Assembly (NCBI GenBank): GCA_020442185.1
Contig: JAGRKS010000053.1
Coordinates: 1 to 47,202 of the forward strand
DNA length: 47,202 nucleotides
DNA from: Hyphomicrobiaceae bacterium
Lineage (GTDB): Bacteria; Pseudomonadota; Alphaproteobacteria; Rhizobiales; Hyphomicrobiaceae
Direction of reading: 5' to 3'
The notes below the pieces were generated by a model that was not told the DNA's origin, did not search any database, and saw only the letters and a program-made list of their open reading frames with translations. How positions within the stretch are numbered: position 1 is the stretch's first letter; the number at the start of each line of letters is the position of its first letter. Shown in pieces: positions 17,201 to 24,787 of the stretch. The translations under genes and the position numbers were made by a program.

Positions 17201-19328
17201 TGATGACCAGGGCGCCGGTGAGGCTGATCGGCCCCGCAGCTGTGATATCGCCCGTCAGGGTCGTGAAGGCGTCTGCCGCGGTACCTGCTTGCGTGATCGT
17301 AACCGACCCGGCCGTGATCTCGCCGAGGTTGATCCCGCCCCCGCCCTGCCCCGGCAGCCCGGCACCCATCGTGATCGAAACGTCTCCGGTGCTGCCGACG
17401 TCGATGTTGCCGTAGACCGCGATTGCAGCATCGCCGGCATCACGCGGCCCCACCGCGTTTGGATCATTGGCGACCAGCGTCAGCGCGCTCGAGCCACCGG
17501 AGGTAGCGCGCAGATTGAGATCGCCGTAGATCGCGATTCTGCGGCCGGCATGCAGCGTCAGGTCGCCGTAGGTCGCGGCAAAGCCGCCCGTCGACGATCC
17601 CAGGGAGCCATTTATGAGGATGTCGTTGCTGGCCTCCAGCACCACCGAAATGCCATCGCGCACGATCAGGTCGGAAAGCGCGAGCAAATCGATGAAACTG
17701 TCCGTTGCCGCGCCATCGTAGGGGACCGAGCCAGCCGGATCGCCGCCCGACTGGACGATGATGTTCATCGGATCGAGCAAGAGCGTCGCGCCCGCGCCCA
17801 GCGCGATGTTTTCAAGAGCGATCGATGCAATCCGCTCTCTGGCCGAGATCTCGATCGCGCCTGCGCCGATGGCATCACGCGCCGCGATTCGGCCCGCGAC
17901 CGTCGTCTCGCGCTCGCTCCACACCACGACCGCGCCGGCCGCGCCGTCGCTGCGAAGTGCCGATACGTCGACGACCGATGCGATATCGATGGTCACGGTT
18001 TCAGCGCTTGCCAGATCGGCCGGCACGCCATAGCGACCGATGAAAGCTGCAAACAAGTCCGAGCCGGGGTCCTGCGCGGCACCACCGCGGAAGGCGCCGC
18101 CGATACGCGCCAAGCCACCCTGTTCGCCGCCGCGCGCGTCGATGTGCGCCGAGGCCAGCCTGACATCGCGGCCGCTGACATCGATCATGCCGCCGCGGAC
18201 GTCGCCCGATGCCGAAACGCGCCCGCCGATCAACGTCTCGCCGTCGGAGAGGATGGCGATGAGGCCGCCATCGCTGCCGGAAGCATCGATGATAGCGCCC
18301 GGTGCAATGGTGACACCCGCCAGCGCCGAAATCGAAACAACGCCCCCGCTATTGCCATGGCGTGACGTGATGGAGCCGCCAATCGCGACGCGTTCGGCAC
18401 GGATCTCGACATTGCTTCCCTGAACCTGCCCATCGATGCGAACGCCGCCGCCGCTGCCGCCCAGGATGATACGGCCATTGCGGCCGCTTGCGCTTTGCGC
18501 CGAAATGCTGCCCGGCACGTTCACGACATCGCGGATCGATTGTCGCACCGTCGCACCGCGCAACACTACGACGCCGCCATCGGCTGAAATTTCGCCGCCC
18601 GCCTCGATCAACGCGCGACCGTCGACATCGCGCGCCTGCGATGGAGCCAGAATTTGGAGGAACCCATCGCCCGTGAGATCGAGCGTGACGTGCTCGCCAG
18701 CTCCGAGTCCGATCCGCCCGAGCGGAGCCGCGATCCGACCCTCGTTGGCGACGCGGCCGCCAATGAGGCCGATGAAGCCACCGCCGCCGACTGTGATCAG
18801 GCCCTGATTGAAGACATCTCCCGGTGCGCCGCAGCTGAACGACAGGTTGCCGCTCAAGAAGTCCTCGTTGGATATTCCGAGCGTGCTGGCGATGAAGCCG
18901 CCGCCGACCGACACGGTGCCCGTCGGCGTGATCGCAATGCCGTTTGGATTGACGAGGTAGACTTGCCCGGTTCCCGTAATCTGTCCGGCAATCTCGGAGC
19001 CGGTCGTGCCGGTGACGCGATTGAGGATCGCCGCGGACGATCCCGGCTGGACGAAACTGACCGAGTTGCCGGCGCCGATCGAGAAGCTGTTCCAGTCGAC
19101 GATCGCCCGTTGGCTGGCCTGGTTGATGACGAGACCGTTGCTACCGGAAGACCCTATGGAGACGCTTCCGGCCGCTACATTCGCGCCATTTGGCAATGCC
19201 TGCTGCGCGAGCGCATCACCACGCAGACCACTTGTCACGACGGCCGCGAGCAGCGCGGCTGCGGCGAGGCCGCGCCATGAAGGCTGACCGGCACACCGCC
19301 ACGCCTTCGCTACATTGCCGCTCGACAT
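11268..19328 (-). CDS. Two-partner secretion exoprotein (TpsA): filamentous hemagglutinin N-domain plus MBG repeats
   Basis: This 2686-residue secreted protein has a signal peptide (cleavage near residue 41). A TPS secretion domain (about 44-290) follows with the conserved ILNRV (about 101-105) and NPNGI (about 127-131) motifs. Next is a beta-helix-like region to about 870, then some 14 MBG-type repeats of roughly 75-110 residues (about 870-2160), each opening like TPRxITYxI...YG and containing L-x-GD and AGNY. A Pro/Ser/Gly linker (about 2295-2340) leads to a long Ala/Ser/Val/Gly region with four cysteines and a charged end (NHIEINVVDGEVQIIDLK). ATG 19328 has a GAGGGG site; GTG 19355, abutting the tpsB stop, is the alternative. 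It is exported by the preceding TpsB. Adhesion is inferred from the family. Confidence 0.92.
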   Translation of the reverse strand: MSSGNVAKAWRCAGQPSWRGLAAAALLAAVVTSGLRGDALAQQALPNGANVAAGSVSIGSSGSNGLVINQASQRAIVDWNSFSIGAGNSVSFVQPGSSAAILNRVTGTTGSEIAGQITGTGQVYLVNPNGIAITPTGTVSVGGGFIASTLGISNEDFLSGNLSFSCGAPGDVFNQGLITVGGGGFIGLIGGRVANEGRIAAPLGRIGLGAGEHVTLDLTGDGFLQILAPSQARDVDGRALIEAGGEISADGGVVVLRGATVRQSIRDVVNVPGSISAQSASGRNGRIILGGSGGGVRIDGQVQGSNVEIRAERVAIGGSITSRHGNSGGVVSISALAGVTIAPGAIIDASGSDGGLIAILSDGETLIGGRVSASGDVRGGMIDVSGRDVRLASAHIDARGGEQGGLARIGGAFRGGAAQDPGSDLFAAFIGRYGVPADLASAETVTIDIASVVDVSALRSDGAAGAVVVWSERETTVAGRIAARDAIGAGAIEISARERIASIALENIALGAGATLLLDPMNIIVQSGGDPAGSVPYDGAATDSFIDLLALSDLIVRDGISVVLEASNDILINGSLGSSTGGFAATYGDLTLHAGRRIAIYGDLNLRATSGGSSALTLVANDPNAVGPRDAGDAAIAVYGNIDVGSTGDVSITMGAGLPGQGGGGINLGEITAGSVTITQAGTAADAFTTLTGDITAAGPISLTGALVINPLSFTGHLEIISTSSQVVWLDEATHAIAAGEFPATVAFRETGELTRYGRLIPWESVGSVDNADATRLAVGPDSTVAVSRVYGDDNSTLSGLAGNPMWHVVRGSLQGGDTMADVIAPDALEFNGPEITANAGVAHGTTTPVGGSFSFATATPGYFIDFTTRTPVTITPRELGYAITSQSYEYGAPTPVVTLTGIVNGDSLAPVIDVPGLGTSPILVAGAAAGTFQLVDRFPAGTHAFTLIAVFGEDAGNYTLAAAGERDGIVSIAPRTVTYVCCDATSTYGSTPPGLSVVLAGILPGDSVTPSGTQISDSSGTPVALNERTDAGTYAISATGLEGPGSGNYRLATDGVTNPQLVIDPLSIGWALSSVPLVYGDAAPVVTVDGVLAGDDVGAEWRNVETGELYSDRLDAGTYSFDIGLVGADAGNYELVGQGTATRSTINLSQRILVADFSNVSVVYGMGGATPEPLLDGLLVGDDVTAVAAGFYGTTEAQVAIPVTTPAGTYGGTVIGLVGADAGNYRILSILGQVTITPRLVTATVAGGTYLYGDEVLGGSAVGNLSLANIMPWDAELIEPIVMLTDADGVSIAASTRAPAGVYIANVTGLAGPSASVLGNYVLDSAGSSGGTVRIDPRPITFTIGQPTITYGDGVAIGVAPWDFEIAPDGFVNGEGAGIAIAVTNAMGAAVPGAMPQAQGGTVVTPGTDAGTYTLLPTGFVGGVNGFDPRNYVLTGLPGTLTINPRSITYVIPDQTFEYGTTAPNASVIGILPGDDIVATPTDALGRTFDSRIDARAYAMWGVILSGADAGNYNLAQTGNTNGTLTVTPRLIDVSIGNLEISYGTVPSFNVTLSNVLVGDEVGVTAFAGINVARFPGRDFALGVAALLNGYDDVGRFEITATGLGGADAHNYEIAVSNPSQLLILPRLITVQLPDRNVEWGEDPFNGQRDIYVETMPGFGVGITLTTDARPGSDVGTYEIDGVASGSAAGNYVLSTLPGTLTIRQAHLRASLNGWSSVYGQFADLLEEDIRNHLQITNADGETSSALAEIARTADFGVVTASGITPLTGRMDAQLHQLGFTPSPNYVIDYFMLLITPREISLPRVITDYGTVPEGLSLEAFGFLEGDDVNIDIASFVYRYIDEMGVERTRDYSTQAFANILQRELSGGGYVPHEIPSVGTYDITSAQLVGADSGNYTYSGSGGTLVITPRVITLTGGSLTSIYGTELLSSSNGLLASGDLLAGELTFDNLVVPSHGALLTLIMSDQIVATGSGEVANFSDLPNVGSYTWSPSDTLLASIEPATGIERICMDTACLGANYRLASSGNADVQLTIAPRPVTYSVADIRATYGDAVNQMVTLNNVLERDLDRIGVAFGIHQRNADGSRGDLLALSGGVHTDGLVYEGEIARAPAGNYITTLAGLTGESAANYVAVSSLALPGTITTTLTSHDGEFTVDRRILTYTTQGGFGIEGLGVGPQLLDLGRYDLDGLIDGDVVIPELSLYVPGRYEPGSAGRLTFIPPIIIGLSGAEFTGPDAVPSGDYSVIVTSLGGPHGNNYQVEAYDAPGNNAGIVNIRSLSDFTDRLTLVDGFELNPPAPPTQTPAEPPASNAPVPAGTGAGTVATSGSSSSTDGASASAEAEASVGAGAAVSYGNLSAEAQAELRADAAAQINMWSTTPIDLSASVSVSVEAEVGVNGFCGGTPCDLTVGISVSGQVSVGARLDLLTGASADAETSLEAGVLTTFTSACGSATCVVSGGVTASVSAGAAGEVSWDNGVGADTEVGVSVGVDVTGEVAVSGAAGAASASGGISTGRVGAGASGGASYSGGALHLDLGMSLHLGIVGLEFDLGVDLNVESYLHAVGGAFSDFGNLLEAGLTGSTTVHYQFVDPAYAATHLSALEKVRDDVAANQQRQSQLLTDIVAGRVGYEEAMYMLQNLKSAELKLLGYAEQNHIEINVVDGEVQIIDLKPPKIHTFVVEKDGLLDMF
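12600..16700 (-). repeat. Protein-level array of about 14 MBG domains inside tpsA
   Basis: Within the exoprotein gene, diverged units recur with the pattern (I/V)xPRxI, then YG, then (L/I)xGDxV, then AGTYxI, then GNYxL. Examples begin TPRELGYAI, APRTVTYVC, DPRPITFTI, NPRSITYVI, LPRLITVQL, TPRVITLTG and APRPVTYSV. The DNA copies are not identical, so the array is old or under diversifying selection. Boundaries are approximate. Confidence 0.75.
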
Positions 19329-19355
19329 TCCCGTCCCCCTCAAGCAACTGCCCAC

Positions 19356-21107
19356 CTAGAACCGCAACGACATGTTGAGGTTCAGCCGCCATTCCTCGCG
19401 CACACGCGGCAGATCCGTGTATTGGCGCCCGATCTCGAGCCCCGACGTCGTACCAATGAGGTTGCCCAGCAGCCCGGCATCGATGCGGACGCCCGCGCCA
19501 TAGCCTGCCGCGGTCACCGAGGACGCTTCCAAGGCCGTTGCGTGGTTTGAAACGCCGCGCCCAACTGACGCGAACACGTACGGCGTCAGCATCAGCGACA
19601 CCCGATCGATGTCGACCGGCACCCGGCGCTGCAACTCGCCGCGCAGCGTCGCTCCCTCGTCGACGCGAAAGCCGCCGGCGATGAATGTCGAGACCGCATC
19701 CGTGCCATCGAGCGAAAAGCGCTCGTTCTGCAGGAGCGCCGATCCGAATGCCACCTGCCCACGCGCCGTCAGCATCAGCGTCGTCGACGCATCCATCGGC
19801 TGGCGCAGCGTCGCCGCCGCATTGAGCTTGGTGAAATGCGGCGACGCGCCGAGGCGCGACAGTCCGACGAAGGTCCTCGCGACGTCTTTGCTGTCGCGTC
19901 CGCCAAGCCCTTGCGACAGAACCAGACTGCCCGCCACGTATCGGCCGCCGGCAAGCCACGCCGTGCCTTCCAGGCCAGGCCGCAACGACCAGTACTGATC
20001 GCGCCGGAGCATCAGCCCGAAGTCTGGAAAGGTCGCTGTTTCGTTGAGATATTCCGCAGCCGCCGTCAGCGTCAGCGATCGCCGCCGCGTCAAGTACAAT
20101 GGACAACTGAAGCGCAAGGCGACACGCGTCAGATCACCCTTGGTCGCGGGCGTGAAGAAGCCGCCCGCATCATAGGTGGCGGTTTGTGTGAACTCCGGAT
20201 TGAAAGTCAGCCCGTCCGTCCCCAGCGGGATCACGAGGCCGACGCCGGTCACCTGCATCGGCGAGTCGGACGCGGTCATCTGGCTCGGTTGCGTCGGTGT
20301 CGTTGCCGACACGTAGACCTGCTCGCCGCGCCCCAGCACGCTGTTCGCCGCAAGATTGCCGCTGAGCGCCCAACCACCGACGCTTTCGCTCTGCCTGTTG
20401 TCGGTGCTGACGTAGCCCGATAGCCGCTTATGCTCCGCGTTCAGGACAAGCAGCGTGCCACCGGTCTGACGCCCCTTGCCCAACGCGCTTTTCAGCGTCA
20501 GGCCGGCGAGCCCGCCGGCAATCAACAGCGCCCGCTCCAAATCGTCGTTGTGCACGCGCTTGCGGCCAACGAGATGGCGAAGGCGGGCCACGACCGCATC
20601 ACGTTGGCGTTCCGGCACGCCACGCGCATCGACATCCTCGATGAAGCCATCGACGATCCGCAGCACCACCTGGCCACGATCAACCAGCGCCTGCGGCGGT
20701 ACCACCACGCGCACCAGCAGATAGCCGGCTTCGTTGTAGATCCGCTCGACCATCGCTGCGAGCGCGAACAGGTCGGCGAGGCTCATCCGCCGGCCTCTCG
20801 CGGCCGCGAGCAGGGCTTCGACGCCCGCTGGCGCCGCGCCGTCATCACCGACGATCCGGAATTGCCCGGCGATGAAGCTCAGAATGCTGCCCTCGCCCGA
20901 TGCGCCGGGCTCTGTCGCCCGCGCGCCGCTGAGCGCTGCGCCAACCGGTGCGCGCACCTCCGCGGCCGGCGGCGGCCGTAGCGTCGGCGGCGTCACCTCG
21001 CTCGCCGATCCGGCGTGCGCGAAAGCAGGCATCAAAGTCGAAATGGCAAACGCGCCGGACACGCGGACACAAAGGACTCCAGCTCGCGCCCGTATCGGGT
21101 GCGGCAA
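19356..21107 (-). CDS. ShlB/FhaC/HecB-family outer-membrane transporter (TpsB)
   Basis: The 583-residue partner transporter exports the downstream TpsA across the outer membrane. After a signal region ending AFAHA (about residue 31) and a Pro-rich stretch there is a POTRA domain (about 75-150, with YNEAGYLLVRVVVPPQ and GQVVLRIVDGFIEDV). A second POTRA-like segment (VGRKRVHNDDLERALLIAGGLAGL) and the beta barrel follow, ending in NLNMSLRF with the C-terminal Phe of outer-membrane proteins. The best start is TTG 21107, 8 bp after GGAG; no upstream ATG exists in frame. The stop adjoins the tpsA reading frame, so the two are one operon. Confidence 0.93.
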   Translation of the reverse strand: MPHPIRARAGVLCVRVSGAFAISTLMPAFAHAGSASEVTPPTLRPPPAAEVRAPVGAALSGARATEPGASGEGSILSFIAGQFRIVGDDGAAPAGVEALLAAARGRRMSLADLFALAAMVERIYNEAGYLLVRVVVPPQALVDRGQVVLRIVDGFIEDVDARGVPERQRDAVVARLRHLVGRKRVHNDDLERALLIAGGLAGLTLKSALGKGRQTGGTLLVLNAEHKRLSGYVSTDNRQSESVGGWALSGNLAANSVLGRGEQVYVSATTPTQPSQMTASDSPMQVTGVGLVIPLGTDGLTFNPEFTQTATYDAGGFFTPATKGDLTRVALRFSCPLYLTRRRSLTLTAAAEYLNETATFPDFGLMLRRDQYWSLRPGLEGTAWLAGGRYVAGSLVLSQGLGGRDSKDVARTFVGLSRLGASPHFTKLNAAATLRQPMDASTTLMLTARGQVAFGSALLQNERFSLDGTDAVSTFIAGGFRVDEGATLRGELQRRVPVDIDRVSLMLTPYVFASVGRGVSNHATALEASSVTAAGYGAGVRIDAGLLGNLIGTTSGLEIGRQYTDLPRVREEWRLNLNMSLRF

Positions 21108-21251
21108 GACCGTTCTCCAGATGATCGCGTGGGGGGCGCGGATTCAGCGTCAGATGGCAATTGAAGCAACGAACAAGTTTGCCTAAGGGCCGGCGTGTGA
21201 CGCAAAAAACTCTTAGTGCGTACTCAAATCACTAGTTGATTCACGACGGCA

Positions 21252-21279
21252 CTGTCATATGTCACTCGTCATATGACAG
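21252..21279. promoter_or_regulatory. Inverted repeat between divergent tpsB and LuxR-type regulator genes
   Basis: CTGTCATATG (21252-21261) and CATATGACAG (21270-21279) form perfect 10-bp arms around an 8-bp spacer. It lies 145 bp before tpsB and 75 bp before the regulator, in AT-richer DNA. It is a candidate operator for the divergent regulator; binding is inferred. Confidence 0.6.
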
Positions 21280-21353
21280 CCCGGACAGCCTAACTATTCT
21301 GGCCTCCCACCTCAATTTCACCGCCCACGTGCGAATTGGGCACGGCAATCGCA

Positions 21354-23081
21354 ATGAATGACCAGTCGCCAAACGAGATCGACCTTCAGATCATCGCCGA
21401 CAGCTTCCGCGCGGTCAGCGATACCCAATCCTGGGACCGACTCATCGAGGCTTGGGACCGAAAAATTGCAAACGCCGGATTGGATGCCCGAAAGCTGACG
21501 GGTGAACAGCATTTGAAGCGGCACTATGCTTCGATCCGGGGATTGCTCGACCGGGTTGGTCTGCCCTCCGCCGTCGATCCGCTGGACCACGCCGTCGGCT
21601 CGGTCATCGAACCGGCGATGGCTCTTTCCGAGCGCCTGCGCGTCGTGACGATCAATCCTGCGGGACGAGAAAGTTTCCGCGTCGAACAAGGCCAAATCGC
21701 CAATCTCGATTGGCTGAACGAGGACTATCGCCGTTCGTTGCGTGACTTCATTGCCGCCCAAAACGCCGGCTCCAATCAGAAATACCGCATCCTGCGCACC
21801 CAATGGGCTGACGGGCGGGAGGGATTGGTCGAAGTCTATCCGGTCAAGGTTCCCGAAATTTCACGCAGCTTCGTCGTTGTCCGTGAGTTGACCATGCAAT
21901 GGTCGGGCGTCCTCGATCGCGCACTCATCGAGGCCTTCGGCCTGACGCCCGCCGAAACCGAAATCGCACGGCTCCTGTTTACACACGCCGACATCGCCAA
22001 GGTGGCATCGGCACGCGGCGTCAGCGTGCGAACGACACGCCTGCAGCTTTCCAGCATGTATGCAAAGACGGAAACGGCCAATCAGGTCGAGCTGATACGC
22101 CTGCTCGTGCTCCTCGCGACACGTATGGCCACTGCCGCCGACGACAACAAGCTGCGTTGGAGCGATCCGTTCGGCCGCGAGAAGATCCTCACCCGTCCCA
22201 ACGGCCGGCGTCTCGCCTATACCGTGATGGGCGCCGAGAACGGAACCCCCGCGCTCTACGTCCACGGCATCGTCAACGGCTACCTTTATCCGGAAGAATT
22301 CCAGGCCACACTCGAGAAATACGGAATAGCGCTTTATGTGATGACACGGCCGGGCGCCGGCAACAGCGAAGCCGATACATCGATCGATTCACTCACCGAT
22401 CACGTCGACGCCATCGCGCATCTGTGCGCCGAACTCGGCCTTCGCGACATCGCCGCCGCGGGAATCCATGCCAGCGTCATACCGCTGGCGGCCCTTGCGG
22501 CGAGGCCGGACACCCCCATTCGTGCGATCGTCGCCATGGGGCGGTTCCTGCCCTATACCGCGCGGCGCTATGCCAAGATCGCGATGACGCCGCGCACGCT
22601 GCTGTGGCTTGCGGTCAATGCGCCATGGGCAGCCGACATCGTTGCCCGCCAAGGCTATCGCGCCCTCGTCCAGAACGGCGTCGACTGGTTCATCGAGCGG
22701 GCTTACGGCGACATGCCGTTCGACTACACGACGACCAAACGACCAGAAACCGCTGCATTGATCCGCAACGCCTGCGCGTTCACGTTCCTGCAAGGGCCGG
22801 AGATCTTCTTCGACGATCTCCGCATGCGCTCTCGGGACATCAGCCCATTCGTCCGATCATTGCGCGCGTCCTTCCACTGGATGATCGGCGGAGTGGACGT
22901 CTACCAATCGGGCGCCCATCGCTTCTACGATGCCGAGGACGAAAGGGAATTCTGCAGCCTCAATCCGCTGATCACGTTCGAGCGGGTCGCCGATGCGAGC
23001 GAACTGATGCCCTATCAGCAGCCCGCTCTTGTCGCGCAGCGGATCGCCGAAGCCGCCCTGGGACGGCCCCAGCCAACGTGA
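21354..23081 (+). CDS. LuxR-type HTH regulator fused to a degenerate alpha/beta-hydrolase domain
   Basis: The 575-residue protein has three parts. Residues 1-185 are a sensor-like region (RVVTINPAGRESFRV, then EVYPVKVPEISRSFVVVREL) resembling PAS-type regulator N-termini. A LuxR-type HTH lies at about 196-255 (LTPAETEIARLLF, then SVRTTRLQLSSMYAKT). From about 280 to 575 is an alpha/beta-hydrolase fold, with the oxyanion-type YVHGIVNGY. Where hydrolases have the nucleophile elbow G-x-S-x-G, this has G-I-H-A-S, so the Ser is His372 and activity is doubtful; the domain may be a ligand receptor. ATG 21354 is chosen; TTG 21336 is possible. It is divergent from tpsB. Confidence 0.8.
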   Translation: MNDQSPNEIDLQIIADSFRAVSDTQSWDRLIEAWDRKIANAGLDARKLTGEQHLKRHYASIRGLLDRVGLPSAVDPLDHAVGSVIEPAMALSERLRVVTINPAGRESFRVEQGQIANLDWLNEDYRRSLRDFIAAQNAGSNQKYRILRTQWADGREGLVEVYPVKVPEISRSFVVVRELTMQWSGVLDRALIEAFGLTPAETEIARLLFTHADIAKVASARGVSVRTTRLQLSSMYAKTETANQVELIRLLVLLATRMATAADDNKLRWSDPFGREKILTRPNGRRLAYTVMGAENGTPALYVHGIVNGYLYPEEFQATLEKYGIALYVMTRPGAGNSEADTSIDSLTDHVDAIAHLCAELGLRDIAAAGIHASVIPLAALAARPDTPIRAIVAMGRFLPYTARRYAKIAMTPRTLLWLAVNAPWAADIVARQGYRALVQNGVDWFIERAYGDMPFDYTTTKRPETAALIRNACAFTFLQGPEIFFDDLRMRSRDISPFVRSLRASFHWMIGGVDVYQSGAHRFYDAEDEREFCSLNPLITFERVADASELMPYQQPALVAQRIAEAALGRPQPT

Positions 23082-23200
23082 CGATAGTGACGGCAGCGTC
23101 GTCCGGCGGCTTAGGACGATAAGCTTCGGAATGCAGCTTTGTGTCGGCGAGACGCGCTTCCCGCTTGCACCGGCCCCGCCGCTTTCGCTACTCCAAAGGC

Positions 23201-24322
23201 ATGCCTGACAAACCCGCCTCGCCCGCACTCGCGCCACTCCGCATCCTCCTTCTCGCCGATGACCGGCCGGGGCACTATCACCTGTCCGACGGTATCGTCG
23301 CCGCGATCGCGCGCCGGCGGCCGGTCGATGTCCACCGAATCGAGGTCAAGCGCAGGGCGCTGCTCCCGACACGACTTACCGCCGTTCTCGCCAACATCGG
23401 GCTTTCACCCGCGCTCATGCTGCGCGCTGCCTACGGGCTCGCCGCGCGCGACCTCGGCGCGTTCGATCTCGTGGTGTCGGCAGGCGGCAACACGCTCGCC
23501 GCCAACGTGGCGGCCGCGCGGCTCCGACGTGCGCCCAATATCTTTTATGGTTCGCTCCGCCGCTTCCGGCCGGAGCTGTTCAGCATCGCCTTCACCTCCT
23601 ACGAACGCGATGCGCGCCACGACCGTATCGTCGCCACGATCAAGCCGTCGGCGCTCGATCCCGATAAGGTGCCGCTGCCCGCGCCTCGCCCTGTCGCGTC
23701 AGCGGCGGATGTCGCGTCAGCGGGGGATGTCACGACGGCGGCCAGCGATAACGCTGACAGGCGCGGGGCACATCCGACGTTCGCCCTCCTCATCGGCGGC
23801 AACGCCGGCGATATGCGGTTCAGCGCCGACGATTGGCAGCAGCTTCTCGCATTCATCGAGGCCATGCATCGCGAGACAGGCACCCGCTTCGCCGTATCGA
23901 ACTCGCGGCGGACCCCGGCCGACGTCAGCGACACCCTGGCGGCGGCCGCCGCGCGCAAAGGCGGCGCGATCGCCGATTTCGTCGACGTTCGCAGCGCCGG
24001 CCCCGGCACGCTGGGCCGTGTTTTTGCGGCAAGCGAAGTGGTACTGGTGACGACGGATTCGAGTTCCATGCTGTCCGAGGCGATCTGGTTGAAGCGGCCG
24101 GCGATCGCTATCACACCCGCGCACGATGCCCTCGATGAAGCTGAGCGCCGCTATCGACAGCGGCTCATGGATCGTGGCCTGACACGGACGATCCCCATCG
24201 CGGAGCTGACCCCCCGCACACTCAGCGCGGCGCTCGCGGACCTAACGCCACTCGACGGCAATCCACTCGACGAACTCGCCGGGATCATCGCAGAGCGTAT
24301 CCCGGGATTGTTTTCGCCCTGA
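23201..24322 (+). CDS. ELM1/GtrOC1-family protein (putative glycosyltransferase)
   Basis: The 373-residue protein has the mitochondrial-fission ELM1 family layout common in alphaproteobacteria. The N-terminal half holds LRILLLADDRPGHYHLSDGIVAAIA, then DLVVSAGGNTLAANVAAARL and NIFYGSLRRF. The C-terminal half holds FALLIGGNAGDMRFSADDW and VVLVTTDSSSMLSEAIWLKRPAIAI, followed by RYRQRLMDRG. The two-domain pattern resembles GT-B glycosyltransferases, and relatives modify lipid A or lipopolysaccharide core; the donor here is unknown. ATG 23201 follows CAAAGG. An Ala/Ser-rich insert (ASAADVASAGDVTTAA) separates the halves. It is convergent with the cyclophilin-fold genes. Confidence 0.85.
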   Translation: MPDKPASPALAPLRILLLADDRPGHYHLSDGIVAAIARRRPVDVHRIEVKRRALLPTRLTAVLANIGLSPALMLRAAYGLAARDLGAFDLVVSAGGNTLAANVAAARLRRAPNIFYGSLRRFRPELFSIAFTSYERDARHDRIVATIKPSALDPDKVPLPAPRPVASAADVASAGDVTTAASDNADRRGAHPTFALLIGGNAGDMRFSADDWQQLLAFIEAMHRETGTRFAVSNSRRTPADVSDTLAAAAARKGGAIADFVDVRSAGPGTLGRVFAASEVVLVTTDSSSMLSEAIWLKRPAIAITPAHDALDEAERRYRQRLMDRGLTRTIPIAELTPRTLSAALADLTPLDGNPLDELAGIIAERIPGLFSP

Positions 24323-24383
24323 TGCCCGTGACGACACAAGTGGATCGCCAACACCGTTGACGGGCGGCGCACCTGCCAGCTTC

Positions 24384-24761
24384 TCAGCTATCGGCCTCGA
24401 TCACGGCAACGCGCTCGCCCGCATGGACCTGCCTGAAAAGACCGACGTCGTCGATGGCACGCGCCCATATGTTGCACGGACTGGCGAGACGGATTTCACC
24501 GTTCCGCGAGATCGGCGTCGGCCCGAAGCCGATCGCGATGGCATCCCCGTCCGGCCAGAACGCGATCTCTCCTGGCTCCACCACATCGCGGGCGCCAGCT
24601 TCGCACGCCTGGTTGATCGGCGTGCGGAAATAGACCTCATGGCCCCACGTCTGTGCTTCAGCATAAATCGGCAGTGACGACCAGATGTTGTCAGCGGTGG
24701 GCGTATCCAGAAGCCGCGCGCGCACGGCCACGTCTCCCACCCTGATCAATATTTCCCGCAT
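24384..24761 (-). CDS. Cyclophilin-like fold protein (second of a tandem pair)
   Basis: The 125-residue protein follows the bacterial cyclophilin-like pattern (TM1367-type): ILIRVGDVAVRARLLDTPTADNIWSSLPI, TWGHEVYFRTP, PGEIAFWPDGDAIAIGFGPTPIS and a last AIDDV. The fold resembles peptidyl-prolyl isomerases, but the usual catalytic Arg region is not evident, so enzymatic activity is doubtful. ATG 24761 has an AGGGAA site; a GTG at 24791 overlapping the stop of the next upstream gene (GTGA) would add 10 residues. It shares the WP(D)-x12-FGPTPISR-x-GEIRL core with its upstream neighbour, so the pair arose by duplication. Confidence 0.78.
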   Translation of the reverse strand: MREILIRVGDVAVRARLLDTPTADNIWSSLPIYAEAQTWGHEVYFRTPINQACEAGARDVVEPGEIAFWPDGDAIAIGFGPTPISRNGEIRLASPCNIWARAIDDVGLFRQVHAGERVAVIEADS

Positions 24762-24787
24762 GCCAGTTCCCTGCGACTGCGTTGCCG

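Noticed and set aside
21289..21302. 14-mer CCTAACTATTCTGG shared with 27231-27244, both in promoter regions
   Set aside because: Among all position pairs and strands in 47 kb several shared 14-mers are expected by chance, and no matching architecture around the two copies was seen.
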